Source of the DNA: Paragyromitra xinjiangensis | Lineage: Eukaryota > Ascomycota > Pezizomycetes > Pezizales > Discinaceae | Reading direction: 5' to 3' | DNA length: 64,000 nucleotides | Assembly (NCBI GenBank): GCA_038503065.1 | Contig: JBCAMK010000010.1 | Span: 1,550,001-1,614,000 of the forward strand | Part shown: positions 25,578 through 38,860 of the stretch, in pieces | Numbering within the stretch: position 1 is the stretch's first letter | Layout: the number at the start of each line of letters is the position of its first letter | The notes under the pieces: model-generated | What the model saw: the letters and a program-made list of their open reading frames with translations, nothing else | What the model was told of the DNA's origin: nothing | Database searches by the model: none | Made by a program: the position numbers and the translations under genes

Positions 25578-27126
25578 ATGCCTCGTAACAAGAAAAGAAA
25601 GCACGAAGAGTCTGACGCTATCACCGTTGTCGATCCCTCCTCTCGGAAAGAACATAAAAAGACTAAGGTAAGTAATTCCAGTCCTGTTCCTGCTGACATA
25701 ACTTCGTTATCACCACAGCCATCTAATTCTATGACAGAAGGACCCCCGTGAGAAGAAACTCAAATATGAAGCCAACACAAGCTATCACCCTACCCCTCCT
25801 ACCTCCACCGCTTCATCTGAATCCGATGCCGTTTCCCAAAGCTTCGACACCTTCAAACGTGCTCTCTCCAACCTCCTCTCCACCTCCTCCAGCGCGTCCA
25901 ACATCCACGCATCTCTCGGCGATGAAAAGGCCAACTTTGTCGTCGCCCTTCAGACCATGAAATCCTCCGGTGATCTCGCTTGGCTAGACACGGATAGCAC
26001 CCCCTCAGATGACACAGATTCGGTTGAGGAAGGGGAAGAAAAAGAGACACATCTTCCAACACCTGTACACGCACACGACAAGCCTGTCCTCCCCAAAGCC
26101 CCTGCTCTCTCTCTTGGCCGCCCTGCTTCTCTCCCTGCTATAGCATTACCGACAACATGGCCACCCCCACTTCCAGTTGTTCATAGCGAGCAGCTCCGTC
26201 AACAGGCATTCACGCACAAATCTTTTATTAAAGGCGAAGATGTTGGCCTTCCAGGCACTGAACAGCGTCACTATGAACGTCTAGAGTTTCTTGGCGACTC
26301 TTACCTTCAATCAATTGCCTCCCACATCTTATTCAATCGCTTCCCGACTCAGCGCGAGGGTGCTCTCTCCGATATGCGCCAGCAGCTTGTCGCTAATAAG
26401 CCCTTGAGCACTTATGCGACAGAGTACAAATTCCACACAATGATCCGCGAAGGCAAGGGACAGGAGAATCTCGCGTTCGTCCCGGGGGCAACGAAACCTC
26501 AATACAAAAACCGTGCGCCAGTGGTTGCAAAGCCGGATTTAAACAAGACGCTTGCAGACTGCTTCGAGGCGTATATTGCTGCGATTATTCTGGATGATCC
26601 TGTGAATGGGGTCGCGACGGCGACGCAGTGGTTGAAGGAGTTGTATGCACCGAAGTTGAAGGAGATGGAAATGCAGCATCGTGATATTGCGCCGATTGAT
26701 AAGATGGCGAAGCAGACGTTGAATACGATTGCGGGCGGGAATAAAGTGTCGATTGAGTATAAGTGGACGGATGGGAAGGGGGGGAATAGAGGTGGGTTTT
26801 GGATCACTGTGTTGTTGACGGGGTGGGGATGGAAGGAGAGGGAAATTGGGAGGGGGTGGGGGACTAATAAAGGGTATGTTTGATGCACTCCGTGTACTTT
26901 GGGGAATGCTAATAGGGGTGATAGGGATGCCGCATTAAGGGCAGCGATGAATGTTATTGCCAATAAAGATTTTGTGGAGGAAATGGCACAGACGAAGTTG
27001 CAGTGGTTAGGTCCGAAACCGTCATCGGTCTCGAATACGCCGGCGTTGAATTCTACCACTACATCAGGGACTTCTTCGCCCAGGCCAATTGCGCAGAATG
27101 GTGATGTCCTTAACTATGATGATTAG
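25578..27126 (+). CDS. RNT1: Ribonuclease III, Rnt1 type
   Basis: Double-strand-specific endonuclease; the yeast relative processes pre-rRNA, snRNA and snoRNA precursors in the nucleus. Exons 25578-25667, 25738-26873, 26916-27126; 478 residues. The N-terminus opens with the basic PRNKKRKHEE (possible nuclear signal), followed by a Ser/Pro-rich disordered region. The RNase III domain starts near residue 180 (LRQQAFTHKSF); the signature HYERLEFLGDSYLQ is at 208-221, with the metal-binding Glu/Asp present; the second acidic site DCFEAYIAAI is at 304-313. One dsRNA-binding domain lies at about 350-435, crossing intron 2, followed by a short tail. There is a single RNase III domain and no helicase or PAZ, so this is class I, not Dicer. 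Junctions KTK/KDPREKKLKYE and NKG/GDRDAALRAA are in phase. Confidence 0.93.
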
Positions 27127-27659
27127 AGTTTTGGGCCTTTGGAGTAAGGAGAGTTGAGTATTGGGTTCACTTGCAGAGTAACTGGAGGGGGTGAAGAGAA
27201 ATGGGAGAAGGAAGGAAGAGAGGGAGGAAGGAATTTCTTTCACGTTGCTTTCCTGCATTTGGCTATGACATTTTCATTTTATCTGGCATGGAAGGCGTTT
27301 TTGAGAAAAAAATTGTGATGGGCATTTATGGGATTTGAAAATTAAGTTGTATCTAGATCACGGTGGTAGGAAAAACCATGTATTATAGCAATATTATTAT
27401 CCTTATTCAGCAAGACTGGGCTAAACTATTAAACGCAAAGATTACCAAGCATCAGAAGTAAATGAGTAATCAAAAAAGCAAAGAGGGTCAATGATTGCAC
27501 GAAGCTACGTAGATAGATGGCATTCTCCTCAAGACATACGGACAAAAAAAAAGGACCCTTCTGAAATTGGGATAATAATTACACCATGAAGAAAAGTTCC
27601 ACGCCCTCCCATCTGTACTGGACGAACATGCTTTTTATATATAAGTATCTATCAATACT
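27127..27659. other. Convergent 3' flanks of RNase III and complex I 78-kDa genes
   Basis: 0.5 kb, AT-rich, with no coding signal. Both neighbouring genes end here. A GA-rich stretch lies at 27180-27235. Confidence 0.6.
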
Positions 27660-30062
27660 CTAACCACTAGCATACGCCGCTTCCCCTGGAGACGGATCCG
27701 CCTCAACACCAGCTTTCTGCATCTTCGCCGCCGAACACCTCGACATTGTCGGAGAACTATATCAAAACGTCAGTAACAATCCCCATTCTACCACCAACTA
27801 CAAGGAACTCATACCTCCTCGAAATCGCATCCGTAAAGTAAAAATTCTCCACAACCCTTTTCATAACCCCACCAGTAGCTTTGCTCCCCTTATTCCCATC
27901 CACCAAACCAACCCTCACGCCCAACGCCGGCAACCCAGCAGGCTCAATAACATCATACCTAGTCAACGCCGGACTAATCTCCTCCATGCGATAACGCAGG
28001 GTACTCAGATCATCATACGGCAACGGCTGACCAAGAGCTTCACTAATCGCACGAACAATCTTCCAGTCTTCTCTCGCAACACCCGGGAGTCCTGTTGCCA
28101 CCCGGGTTAGCTGTACGCGGCCTTCGGTGTTAACGTAGGTGCCGGATTTCTCAGTGTATGCTGCACCGGGGAGGACCACGTCTGCGTATTGTGCACCGGT
28201 GTCGCCGTGGTGGCCTTGGTAGATGATGAATGCGTCCTTCGGGATGTCGGAGGGGGTGATTTCATCGGCGCCGAGGAGGTAGATGAGTTTTGGTGTTGTT
28301 TTTGAGGTTTCGGGAGACGGGGGGGCGAAACCGATATCGTAGGCTGCGGAACGGGAGGCGGCACGTTGGAGGACGTTGTACCCGTTCCATTCGGGGGTTA
28401 GGAATTTGGTGGAGTGTTTTTCGACGAAGGTGCCGATTAGTTCGTAGATTGCTTTGCTGTCGGGGTGTTCGGTTATTCCGCTGCCGATTATGATCATGGG
28501 TTTGGTGGCGGTGGTGAGTTTTTTACCAAATGCCCCGATGAGGGCTTTTTGGAGGGCAGTGGCGTCTTGGCCGAGGTGCTTATATTCGAAGGTACTTTCG
28601 AAGTGTTCGCCGACGAGGGCGATTTCGAGGTCGGAGCGGAGCCATTGTTTGCGGATACGGGCGTTTAGAACTGCGGCTTCGTGGCGGGGGTTGGTGCCGA
28701 TTAGAAGGATTGCATCGGCTTCTTCGACACCGGTGATCTTGCTGTTGAAGAGATAATTGCTGCGGATGTCGATACCGTGGGCTGGAGGTTGGCTGCCGAG
28801 GGGTTGATCGAGGGCGAGGTTCTCGGAGCCAAGCCTATTCAAGAGGTCTTTAGCGGCTACTAGGGATTCTGCTTCGACGAGGTGGCCGGCGATAGCTTTG
28901 ATCTCGTCGCCTTTGGGCGCGAGTCGTTTGTGGGCGGAGGCGATCTCGCTGAGGGCTTGTTCCCACGTCGCGGGGAGGAACTTGTCGTCGCGACGGATTA
29001 AGGGCATTGTGAGGCGCTGGGTCTTCAGTCCATCGCATGCAAAACGTGTTTTATCGTTGATCCACTCTTCGTTCACGTCGTCGTTGAGACGGGGGATGAT
29101 TCTCATCACCTCCAATCCACGGGCGTCGACACGGATTGCGGAGCCAAGAGCATCGAGAACGTCGATTGACTCGACAGGCTTGAGTTCCCAGGGGCGAGCA
29201 CGGAATGCATATGGTTTGCTGGTGAGAGCGCCAACAGGACAGAGGTCAATGACGTTCCCAGAGAGTTCAGAGTCGAGATTTTTCTCTAGATATGTCCCGA
29301 TCTGCATATCTCCCCCACGACCGGTAGAGCCAAGTTCTGGGGCACCAGCAACATCGTTTGCGAAACGGATGCACCGGGTGCAGTGGATACAACGATTCAT
29401 AGAGGTCTTGATGAGTGGACCGATGTTCTTATCCTCAACAGCACGTTTCCCGCCAACCTCGTGGAAACGACCACGGTCAGCGCCATAACGCATGCTCTGG
29501 TCTTGGAGATCGCATTCGCCTCCCTGGTCGCAGATAGGACAGTCGAGGGGGTGGTTGGCGAGGAGGAATTCCATTACACCTTCACGGGCTTTGTGGACGA
29601 GGGGGGAGTCGGTTTTGACGACCATGCCGGCTTGGACGGGCCTGTTCATGTAGTTGGTGAGCGAATGCCATAATTGGGATTGCTGGTGATCGGGTTGAGG
29701 GCGCACCATGCACAAGATGCTGCCGGTTTAGGCACTCTTTCTACTTCGACCAAACACATACGACAGTTACCTGCGATCATCAATTTTTCCTGTAGATTAG
29801 ACTAATGTTAGTTCTGGAGCAATTGCCAGCAGAGACGCGGGGAATATACATGATAGCAGTACCGGGGAATGGTGACTCCGGCTTTTTCGCAAGCTTGAAT
29901 TAGCGCCGAACCCTGCTCGATCATAATTTTCTTTCCATCGATAGTGACCTCGACCTCGGCGGAGGCTCGGGGGGTGGAGGCGAATGATCTCCGGGCGGGG
30001 CAGTTCGTGAGAAGTCGGCCGGCCGTGGGCTTCGCACTCCGTAGTAATCTCTGTCGCATCAT
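27660..30062 (-). CDS. nuo78: NADH:ubiquinone oxidoreductase 78-kDa subunit (NUAM/NDUFS1)
   Basis: Iron-sulfur subunit of the peripheral arm of complex I in the mitochondrial matrix; carries clusters N1b, N4 and N5. Exons 30062-29850, 29789-29707, 29641-27815, 27756-27660; 739 residues. The N-terminus is an Arg-rich presequence ([16 protein letters not shown]). 2Fe-2S ligands C69, C80, C83 and C97 show the canonical 11/3/14 spacing ([22 protein letters not shown]). [19 protein letters not shown] is the His/Cys motif for N5, and CIHCTRC with CPVGAL binds N4. A molybdopterin-oxidoreductase-like fold without cofactor follows. The C-terminus [13 protein letters not shown] is restored by the last intron (donor GTATGA). 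Intron 2 has donor GTGCGC and joins CAW to [10 protein letters not shown]. All ligands are present and the gene looks intact. Confidence 0.97.
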
Positions 30063-33000
30063 TTGAAATGAGGTCGTGATACGACAGGAGGGAAGAGAGA
30101 AAGAAAGAAAAGGATGGAGGGGAGAGGGCGAATTGATAGGGAATCACGAAGTGAGAGGAAGCTGCTAATGACGATGGGACGAGAAAGCCGGCATTAAGAG
30201 CGTGGAGGTCCCATTAGCCAATAGAATCGCTGCAATACAAATCAGTTGTATTACTAAGCGGAAGAGTTCATGGGAAATCACTCGTGGCTTGGTGAGTGAA
30301 TTTATTCTCAATGTCAAATACTTCTAGTATTGGTGAACGAGAAAGAGCAGAAGTAATGACAACAAGACTTTTGTTGGAATAGAGTCGATCGTGTGCCTAG
30401 TGATAACAACCTCAATGAATGATAAACATCATTGAATTCACTCATGCACGCATTAGCTCTCTCTTCGCGGTAAGCTCTTGGTCCGAAATACTACATCAAC
30501 TGAACCTACTCTAGCAAATCCGTGCATAAATGAGCCTACTATCGAGTATTGGTTGTCTATCATGTTATAGCAAGCGGGCATGAAATCGGACCCAGAGATA
30601 TTCCACCCACTTGCGCACATATTCCACCGATCTAGGGAGGTGTTTGATACGTGTAGTATGATCTACCCTCTGCCTTTAAACATTCCTCATCGTGAAGATC
30701 AACAGGGAATGATCCAGAAGCGATCAAAAGCTGGTAAATAATATCATGCGCTCCTTTTCTCCTGAAAACAGTTAGCCACCCCACGACCACCTACACATAA
30801 CAAACGCACAAGAATAGCTTACCGATACCGTTATCTCTCTAATGTGTGTTGAACCTTTCAGCCTGACAACAATCTAGCACCAAATACCCACTCTGTTCTC
30901 GCTACTTTACTCCTCTATAGCTCTTCATGCTGCAGACAAGCAGTACTCGTGATATAACCACGAAGATATCATGGACCCCCTGGTACTTCCAGAAAGCTTA
31001 ATGCGCCAGCGCTGCAGTTATGAACGTTCCAAAAATCCAATATCTAAGACAATAAATGTTGGTGGCAATGAAATGTGTCGTTGATAATGAATTTTCTAGT
31101 GACAGGGTTGAAACTTGATTAGCTAGTTCCGCACGTTGAATAAGAGATCAGTGATGTATAAGAGAATAGTCGGGAGATACCCAATTCGAAGGAGCGCGTC
31201 TACGATCACGTGCTATTGTAATCAAATGACGAGATCACTACTGAAAAACACTTGGGAGAAATGTTTTTGAGGCTAAGTTTTCGGAGTGTTAATGCAACTT
31301 CCACACTCTACCCTATGGTAACGGGGATGTGGGATTAAAGCTACAATGTTTTTTAAGAGTACGGTTGTGCGTGATAAGGGTGCCTGTTTCTGTTGGTGCT
31401 TTGTCTGCAGAGGCATTATCGGGTTAATAGTGATCCTGAAAAGGTGGTATTATGGGTACGCCATAAAATCGTTTGTTTGTATAAGTAGTTTTTGTCGCTG
31501 CCTCTCTAGTATCTAAAATTGAATAGATGTTACTGGAAAGAAGAACGTATGCTGACAATAAGCCATTGCGGCTGATAAATTTTCCAGTATCCCTGACATT
31601 AGAGCCAGCGTTCAGGACTTTCGACAGTGAAGAAATGTCCCAATAACCACTCTTAATCGAAATAACTTTAATCTCGAAATCCACGGATGCCACAGAGATT
31701 CTACAGCTCCTGTCTCAAGACATTAGCATGAGCCCTACTTAGATTTACAGAACTTGCCTCCGATTGACTGGTACCCGTATCTATCCTCTCCATTTCATGA
31801 CGTAGAGTAAGGGTTTTTCTTTGTAACCATCTTGTGGGACCACTAACTATGGCGGAGTTTTAAGTATGCGACGAACCTCGTAGATTGGTTCGCTTCTAAC
31901 GATCCAGCAATGTTCACCCCCTCCTCCCCCAGAATTCCTGTGAAATGAAAGGAATATCGAAATTCTGACAGAAAGTCTGGTCTTACGCCGTTCCCGCCGT
32001 TTCCACCTTCGTTTGTAATGTCTTGGTTGGCATCGGTGCTGAGATGTATGCTGTTCGCTAGTGAATATTCTGTCTGTTGCGAATACCTAGAAACCTGTAG
32101 AAAGACTTCTATCATGCCGTGCAAGGCTCTTCGGAGCACTTTGACATGTCGAAAAAGAATATTGGTGATCAAGGAAATGAACCCTCTTTTTGTTTGCGCT
32201 CTGATGCGTTGGTGGAATAATATTTCGCCTCAAATATCCGGGAAGTGAATATGGTGGTTTCTTCCTGGGAATAAGGACCCATTATATATGGTGTCTCCAA
32301 ACTAGACCCATTAGAGGGTAACTTCTAAATTGTCATTTTCCATTCAATGCCATCGACAGTGATAGTCAGACCCGTTTTAGGAAACCCTAGTGTCCTGTGC
32401 CAGGATTGAATAGAATATATAGGGGTTCTATACAAAACCAGAATGTCACTATGCGATAATCTATCTTCCGCGCTGGGTGTTTGCTAAGAGAACACTCCTT
32501 GCCATCGGGAGCTCCCGTAGCTGCAAATATTAACAAAGCCAGCGACTAGCGGATGCTTCCAATAGTATTCCTAAGAGACTTATAGTGAGGCTGTTGAGGA
32601 GAAAATAGAGAAATGGACCTACCTGTACATGGTTCATGCCAGATGTTCCGCATTCTGGAAATCCCAACCACTTCCAACAGCTGTAATGATGCGAGCCCCA
32701 TATCGTACGTATCATTGGTATCTCCTTCATCACTAGAATATCCAACTCTAGAGTATGCCAGTGGGATCTATCACTTTGGTAGCATTGGCCAAGAAAAACT
32801 GACCCCCATAGCGTCGATCCCGCCTCGTCCTTAGCAATGAGATTATCGAGATCTGAGGCCCGCAAAATGACAGTTGGGCAAATGGCCTAATTATCTCAAC
32901 CTAAACCCTTCGATCAATAGAGCCCTACACTGTTTACCGCTATCCTAAAAGTCGGCTCGGATTAACCAAAATCCCACTCTCAAAATCGAAATAGTAACAA

Positions 33001-35222
33001 ACTGTTCGGTTGTAGGTTTTACTAGAGTCAGAGCTTCTACTGTAGTTCATGCAGTGCGATAATGTTAAACTTTCCCCTGTTGATGAGGTGTCGCCATAAA
33101 CCCTAAAACGGGACCGAAAATAATGAAAAGTTGTATTCCTAATTATTTGAATTACCCATTGAGGGAGCCTGTATGAATGGCAGTACACTGTCAAATTTTG
33201 AGGGTCCATTATCTACTTCTATTGCTATAGTTCAAACTAGCAAATATCTTCAACGCTGGTAGCTCTTGACAGCTCACACCAATAGAGCAACCTCGGTGAT
33301 CAGGGTCCAAACCTCTGGAACTAAAACATCGAGAAATGTCATCAGTTTCGATAGCAAATGCCAGGTATTACACCACTACCATATATCAGAAGTACGTAGC
33401 ATCTAGTGCCGATGTAATGTTGTCGGTTTTTAATAATCCATGCATCTTCGTGAGTCCTTCTGCAGTGGAGTTGACACGCCCAAAGCAAGGACGCCCCAAT
33501 ATTGTAAACAACGTATCCGTTCATATCAGAAAGTAAAACCCGGATTCTCGTCAGTCAATTTTTTGGATTAATAGAATCCTAGTAGGCGCTGGCATGGATG
33601 TAGGTGTCCATGGAGTTCCGAAGCCAACGAGTACCCTATTCACTAGCGAAAGTTAGCGATTCTGGTTGCTAACATGATTGTGAGAAGGGCAGGAAGCTTA
33701 CTTGGAATCTGGATATCATCAAAGTGGTATGTTGTGGAGAAGGTGTTAAACTTTCTAGATAGATATTTTTCATGTGAGACTACTGCTCTAATCTGAATGC
33801 CATGTCTTGTTCGTGGTATATTAGGACAAAATGAGTACCGCTACTCCGTAGGTTGCTCGGGGGGATGTCGAAATAGATTCAGGGGACAAAGCGGAGGTTA
33901 GTTCTCTCATTACTCTCAATAGCAAATCTGATGGAAATACGAATCCAGTTAACCAGGGGTACATGTATACCGTTTACTACTCGATCTTAGGTAGTTAAAT
34001 GTCCCCAAGCCTTGATGAGTAACACAAGCCTATTCAACTCTTAGGTCAGGGATTTGGCCAGGAGAATAAAAAGTGAGATTAACTATCGCTTGAAATAACG
34101 TCTCATGGTCAGCTATAACTGTGTTCCGTTAGAAGAATCTGAGCGAGTATTGTAGGGCCACTCCACAGATGTTTCTTATTCCAATACCTAGTTGAAGAAT
34201 TCCATATCCCGAATATTGGTGATTTGACCAGCAAGCATTTCCTGATCCTTTTCCAGAGTAACTTCATCCAATCCTCCGGCCAGCAATAGAGCCATAACTC
34301 TTACCGCTCTCCACGGTTGACGGCTGCACTTAATAATTCAGGAGTCGATAAATATTTTAGTAGGAGCTCCCATAAGGTTCTAGCCAAAAGATGTCCAGGA
34401 CAGGGTAAGTTTCTTTGGCAGTCGTGTAAACGTCAAACCGCCGATAAAAGTACAGAACCAATGATGGAGACATCAGACGTGATTCGGTAGATATAGTGTC
34501 GTATCTCTATATCAATAAGGACCAATAAACTTATCCATTACCATTGATATATTAGCTGGGTAGGTTTCGATCGATGGTTCAAATTAATTTCGCACAAATT
34601 ACAGTGCTTGGGTATTTACCGGCCGAATAACGGACGGACGTCGCAATTAGGTATTGAAGAGTTGACGGGGTTATGCAGCAAGGGCGAATATCGTCTGGGC
34701 CTGCCCTGAGGATAAGGTCAGGCAATCCCACTAGTCCTAATTGGGAAAGGCCACAAAAATTAATCAGCGTTCAGTCTTTCTCCAGACTTCAGAGAGTTCA
34801 GACTGACGACGGAAGTAACTCAAACAAACATCTCTCCATCTCAGCCAATCCGCCCCTTCCACCCACACAGACTTAGCCAGCAGCCCTCCCACTCCCCCCG
34901 CTCATCTCCATCACCAGCATCATCACCTACAAAGACCCCTAGATCCATCGCTGCCTGAGCTCCGCGGATAGACTCATCTTCGTTGCCTACTGACTAAATA
35001 GTACCCACTAGACTTACCATCACTTTCTCCCCATTTCTGCTCAACCTCACCACTCTCTCTCCTTCGTTTTTTCGCCTTCATCAATTAGTTCGCCTCCAAG
35101 CGGCATTGAACCGGCGTAGCGACTCTCTAAATCCAACAGTTGCTCCAGCACAGTCGGTCTTCGTGGGTCAACAAACCACGCCGGCTGTGTCGTAGGAGCT
35201 GCAGCCTCCGGGTGGTGCAATC
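30063..35222. other. 5.2-kb gene-poor spacer
   Basis: No gene can be called with confidence. On the minus strand four moderately long frames follow one another (33209-32940, 32865-32530, 32172-31843, 31693-31424), but they match no family I know and lack a consistent splice chain. TACATGTA occurs at 33960. The last 300 bp before 35223 are C/T-rich and probably the leader of the next gene. Confidence 0.45.
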
Positions 35223-37804
35223 ATGAACCACCACTACCACCCCGCCGTACCGCCTGCTGTTCCCAGTAGCGCTCAAATCCGGCGGAGGGATGATGTTATG
35301 AACGCTCGTATGCTTCACGCGGCAGCCTCAGCCTACTATGTACCCCCACAAACACATTTCCAACCACCACCTCCACATGTACAACCACAGTCAACGCCTT
35401 CCCCAGTAGTAGTGCGGTCCCCTCACCCTCCACCTCCCCATGTTTCGAAACCTCCACCACCAGCAGCACCGCCGCCGCCACCACCACCACCACCGCCTCC
35501 TCCGCCTCCGGCCCCGAGGCAACAATATCAACCCCCAGTATGTTAGCCCTGCCCTTTGTTTATCTGTTTATATTGCTGACAAATTGATAAAGCTTCCATG
35601 GTACTCTGCTCCCAACGAACCTTTTCCTGCGAGAAGGCGTCGTCGGCGAAGAAAAGTGCCTGTTGCCGCTATAGCCCAGGACACAGTAGAACCTCCTGTC
35701 TCTACGCCTACTCCCAAGCCTGAGGAGAAGACAGCTCCCCTCATATCAGAAACAACAACCCTTACAACCACACTACCTCCCTCCTCCGCATCAGATATAC
35801 CAACTCCTATAACCACTCAACCTCCCTCCGAGGCTGGCTCTGTAAGCACTTCGACTCCAATATCTACTGCTCCTCCTTCCGCCACCACCGCTATTGTACA
35901 TAAAATTTCTCCTGCCATTCCTATACCGGCCTTGCCCGTACTACCCGCAATTCCCGCAGTCCCAATAATCAAAACCAAAGCCCCCATATCAAAGGCAATC
36001 GCAAAGCCCGCGGAGCCTAAAGAGCCCAAAAAAGAAGCCACTGTTCCCGCCACACCTTCGGAACCAGTATCAAAAGGTGCAGCTCCCAAAAGTGTAGCTC
36101 CTAAGGACGCCCCCAAAGGCGCCCCCAATGACGCGGCCCCCAAAGATGCGGCCCCTACAGATGCGGCCCCCACCGATGCCACTCCAGCGCCACCCCTACC
36201 TCCAGTTCAAGCAAAGTCATGGGCGGACTTAGTAAAGATCACTGCTGCCAAAACTGCGGACGGCCAACGGGCAATTGTGGTTAAAACAAATGGGGATTCA
36301 AATGGAAAGGTTCGAGGATCACTTGCGGATATTTTGAATGTTTTCCAGATTACATCAGAGCGTACCAGCTCTGCTCCCTTCCTTGAGCCAAGGGGCTTAG
36401 TTAACACCGGTAATATGTGTTTTATGAATGCTGTAAGTTATGCCCCTCCACAACTAGAAACAGGTTTGTGAAGTCTAACAACAGGATATAGGTTTTACAA
36501 ATGTTGGTGTTCTGCGGGCCGTTTTATCATTTTCTGGACCATCTTGGAAAGCAGGTCGCACATAGTTTTAAAGGGGACACTCCTTTGATTGATGCTATGT
36601 TAGTAAAAGGTCTTATTTCGTCTAATTTAGGTTTTCGCTAATATTCTTCCTCGACAGGATTATGTTTATGCGTGAATTTCGTGTCCTCAGCCCTGCAAAT
36701 TCGTCGGCACAGGCCCCGGCCTTAAAGGCACAGGACTTAGAGTCGTTCGGCGAGCCGTTTGTCCCCGAGTTTTTATATGAAGTCATACGTAATATCAAGA
36801 GCTTTGCGCATATGAGGGTAAGTTTAGCACCCCCTCACAAATAAGGAGCTCTCTGTAGTCAATCCGGTGTTGTAGCTGACAATATGCAGAGGGGCCATCA
36901 GCAAGATGCGGAAGAGTTCTTGGGATTCTTATTGGACGGCTTGCACGAAGAAGCCGTTAAAGTAATGAGCAAGGGTGAACTCAACGGTACATCATTGGCC
37001 AACGGTTCCGATACCGACACTGTCTCAGAAAGTGGTTGGCTTGAAGTCGGCCACAAACAACGCACTGTTACTACGCGGACCACCGAAATTTCTGAATCCC
37101 CCATCACTAAAATCTTTGGCGGGCTTCTCCGTTCCGAGTTCAGGGTCCCCGGTCTCAAACCTTCCGTTACCCTTGAGCCCTATACTCCACTTCAACTCGA
37201 TATCCAAGCCCCAGAAGTGCGCTCTGTCACCGATGCGCTCAAGCACCTGACTGTTGTTGAGCGTATCACTGGTGATTTTAACTCCCCCAAGGGCCCGAGC
37301 GTCACTGCTACTAAGCAGGTCTTCATTGAGACACTCCCACCTGTCCTTATTCTACACCTTAAACGCTTCCAGTATGATAACACTGGTGGTACCCAGAAGA
37401 TCTGGAAACGAATTGGATACCCGTTGCAGCTTGAGATTCCGCCCGAAGCCATGTCACACACCAAACGCGCCGGCCCTCCCGCCAAATACCGCCTCATTGG
37501 GGTTGTCTACCATCACGGAAAATCCGCTAGTGGTGGACACTACACAGTGGACGTGCAACGACAAGACGCAAAGAGCTGGATTAGGTTGGACGACACAGTG
37601 ATTAAGAGGGTGCATAGTGATGAAGTCAAGATTGATGTGAAAGATCTTGGAGGGCAGATGGATGGGGAAGCTGAGGAAGAGGGTTGGGTTAACGCGTGGG
37701 AGGAGGTGAATGGAGGAAACAGCAATGGAGGAGGTGGGGGGATGGCTAGGTGGGGCGGGAGAGATGGGAAAGTGGCATATATTTTGTTTTATCAAAAGCT
37801 TTGA
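35223..37804 (+). CDS. UBP3: Ubiquitin-specific protease, Ubp3/USP10 type
   Basis: Deubiquitinase; yeast Ubp3 acts with Bre5 in COPII recycling and ribophagy. Exons 35223-35537, 35593-36432, 36492-36598, 36658-36817, 36890-37804; 778 residues. The N-terminus is His/Pro-rich and ends in an almost unbroken Pro run of about 20 residues. After intron 1 comes the conserved LPWYSAPNEPFPARR, then a long Pro/Thr/Ala-rich linker with AAPKD/AAPTD-like repeats. The catalytic domain starts at RGLVNTGNMCFMNAVLQML, nucleophile C381; RGHQQDAEEFLGFLLDGLHEE is the QDAEEF box; the His box GVVYHHGKSASGGHYTVDV has H691, and WIRLDDTVIKRV supplies D708/D709. The C-terminus YILFYQ is typical. All triad residues are present. 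Intron 3 uses GTTAGT. The Ubp3/USP10 assignment rests on the LPWYS motif and the order of domains; partner binding is inference. Confidence 0.9.
35451..35515. repeat. CCN trinucleotide tract coding polyproline
   Basis: An almost uninterrupted run of Pro codons (cca, ccg, cct) in exon 1 of the Ubp3-type gene. It is prone to length change; such tracts commonly bind SH3, WW or profilin domains. Confidence 0.85.
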
Positions 37805-38860
37805 TGTAGGGTAGGGGTTTTCATTCTTTTGCATTCGATTCTTGTGTTTAGTTCTTTTCGTTTTCTGATGTTCTCTCTTCCTTTTACTTCCTTTTCCCTT
37901 CATTTTCTTTATATTCTACCTCCTTCGGAGGAGTTTTTCTTTTGTTTTTCCGGTAACTCCCTAATCTTTACTGGACTCCGGAGTAGACGGGAAGGTTTCG
38001 AGAAAAAAAAAGTCGGAGGGGATAGGGATCTGGAAAATCGGCTTGTGAAAAAAAGGGAGGGCGTCGGCTGTTACGGGGTGGTCCGGCAGGCGGGTCGGGT
38101 ATGTTTCTCTTTGGCGGTCGAGGCATTTAGCTGAGATGAGTGGATGTGTCTATGGGCGGGCAGGTTCGGTTCGATGGAGGGCGTTGACAGACGTAGATGA
38201 AAGGGAAGGGGAGTTGAGCGTATATGGGGTCATATTGGATGGTCAGGTTGTAAGTACATGTAGGTAAATAGTTTTTTAGCTCAAGGTATTTGTAAAAAAT
38301 ACTTTGAATAAAAGTTGGGGTTTGGGTGATCGTTGTTTTATCTATCTTTTTTTCGAGCTCATGAGTGATTGCGCGTGTACCGTGCGGGTGGGAATTATTA
38401 GGTGGGTCGCACAGCTGGCTGTCGGGAATACGCAGAGAAAAAGTCATGGTCGGGTTTCTTGTGGGGTTGCGGATTGCTTACCATGACACTGCAAATTTGG
38501 TACCGACAGTTTTCAGAGGAGAGAATAGACGTGCTCCGGGCTGTAAATTAAAACCCATAGTGATCCGATCTATGGTGAAAATATTGGCCACAGGTTAGAT
38601 ACTCGATCACGCTCCCTACTCCCAGTCACCATAGAATCTAGTACACTGCGTATATTAAGTACTGGTTCCAAGGTTCCAGGGAATCATACATAGGCCTAGT
38701 ACTAGTCACGCTTTTTAGTAAATACAAGGCCACACCTTTGAAGTGGCAGTGGGATGATTAAGTTTTCGGTCACTCAGGGAAAACTCAATTGTTAGTCATT
38801 CTGATGGTTACCTGGCCTTCAACTAGAGACAAACAATCAGGTGATGATAGTTCTAATCAA
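37805..38860. other. 3' flank of the Ubp3-type gene
   Basis: T-rich directly after the stop codon, then mixed composition; no supportable gene. TACATGTA at 38255. Confidence 0.5.
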
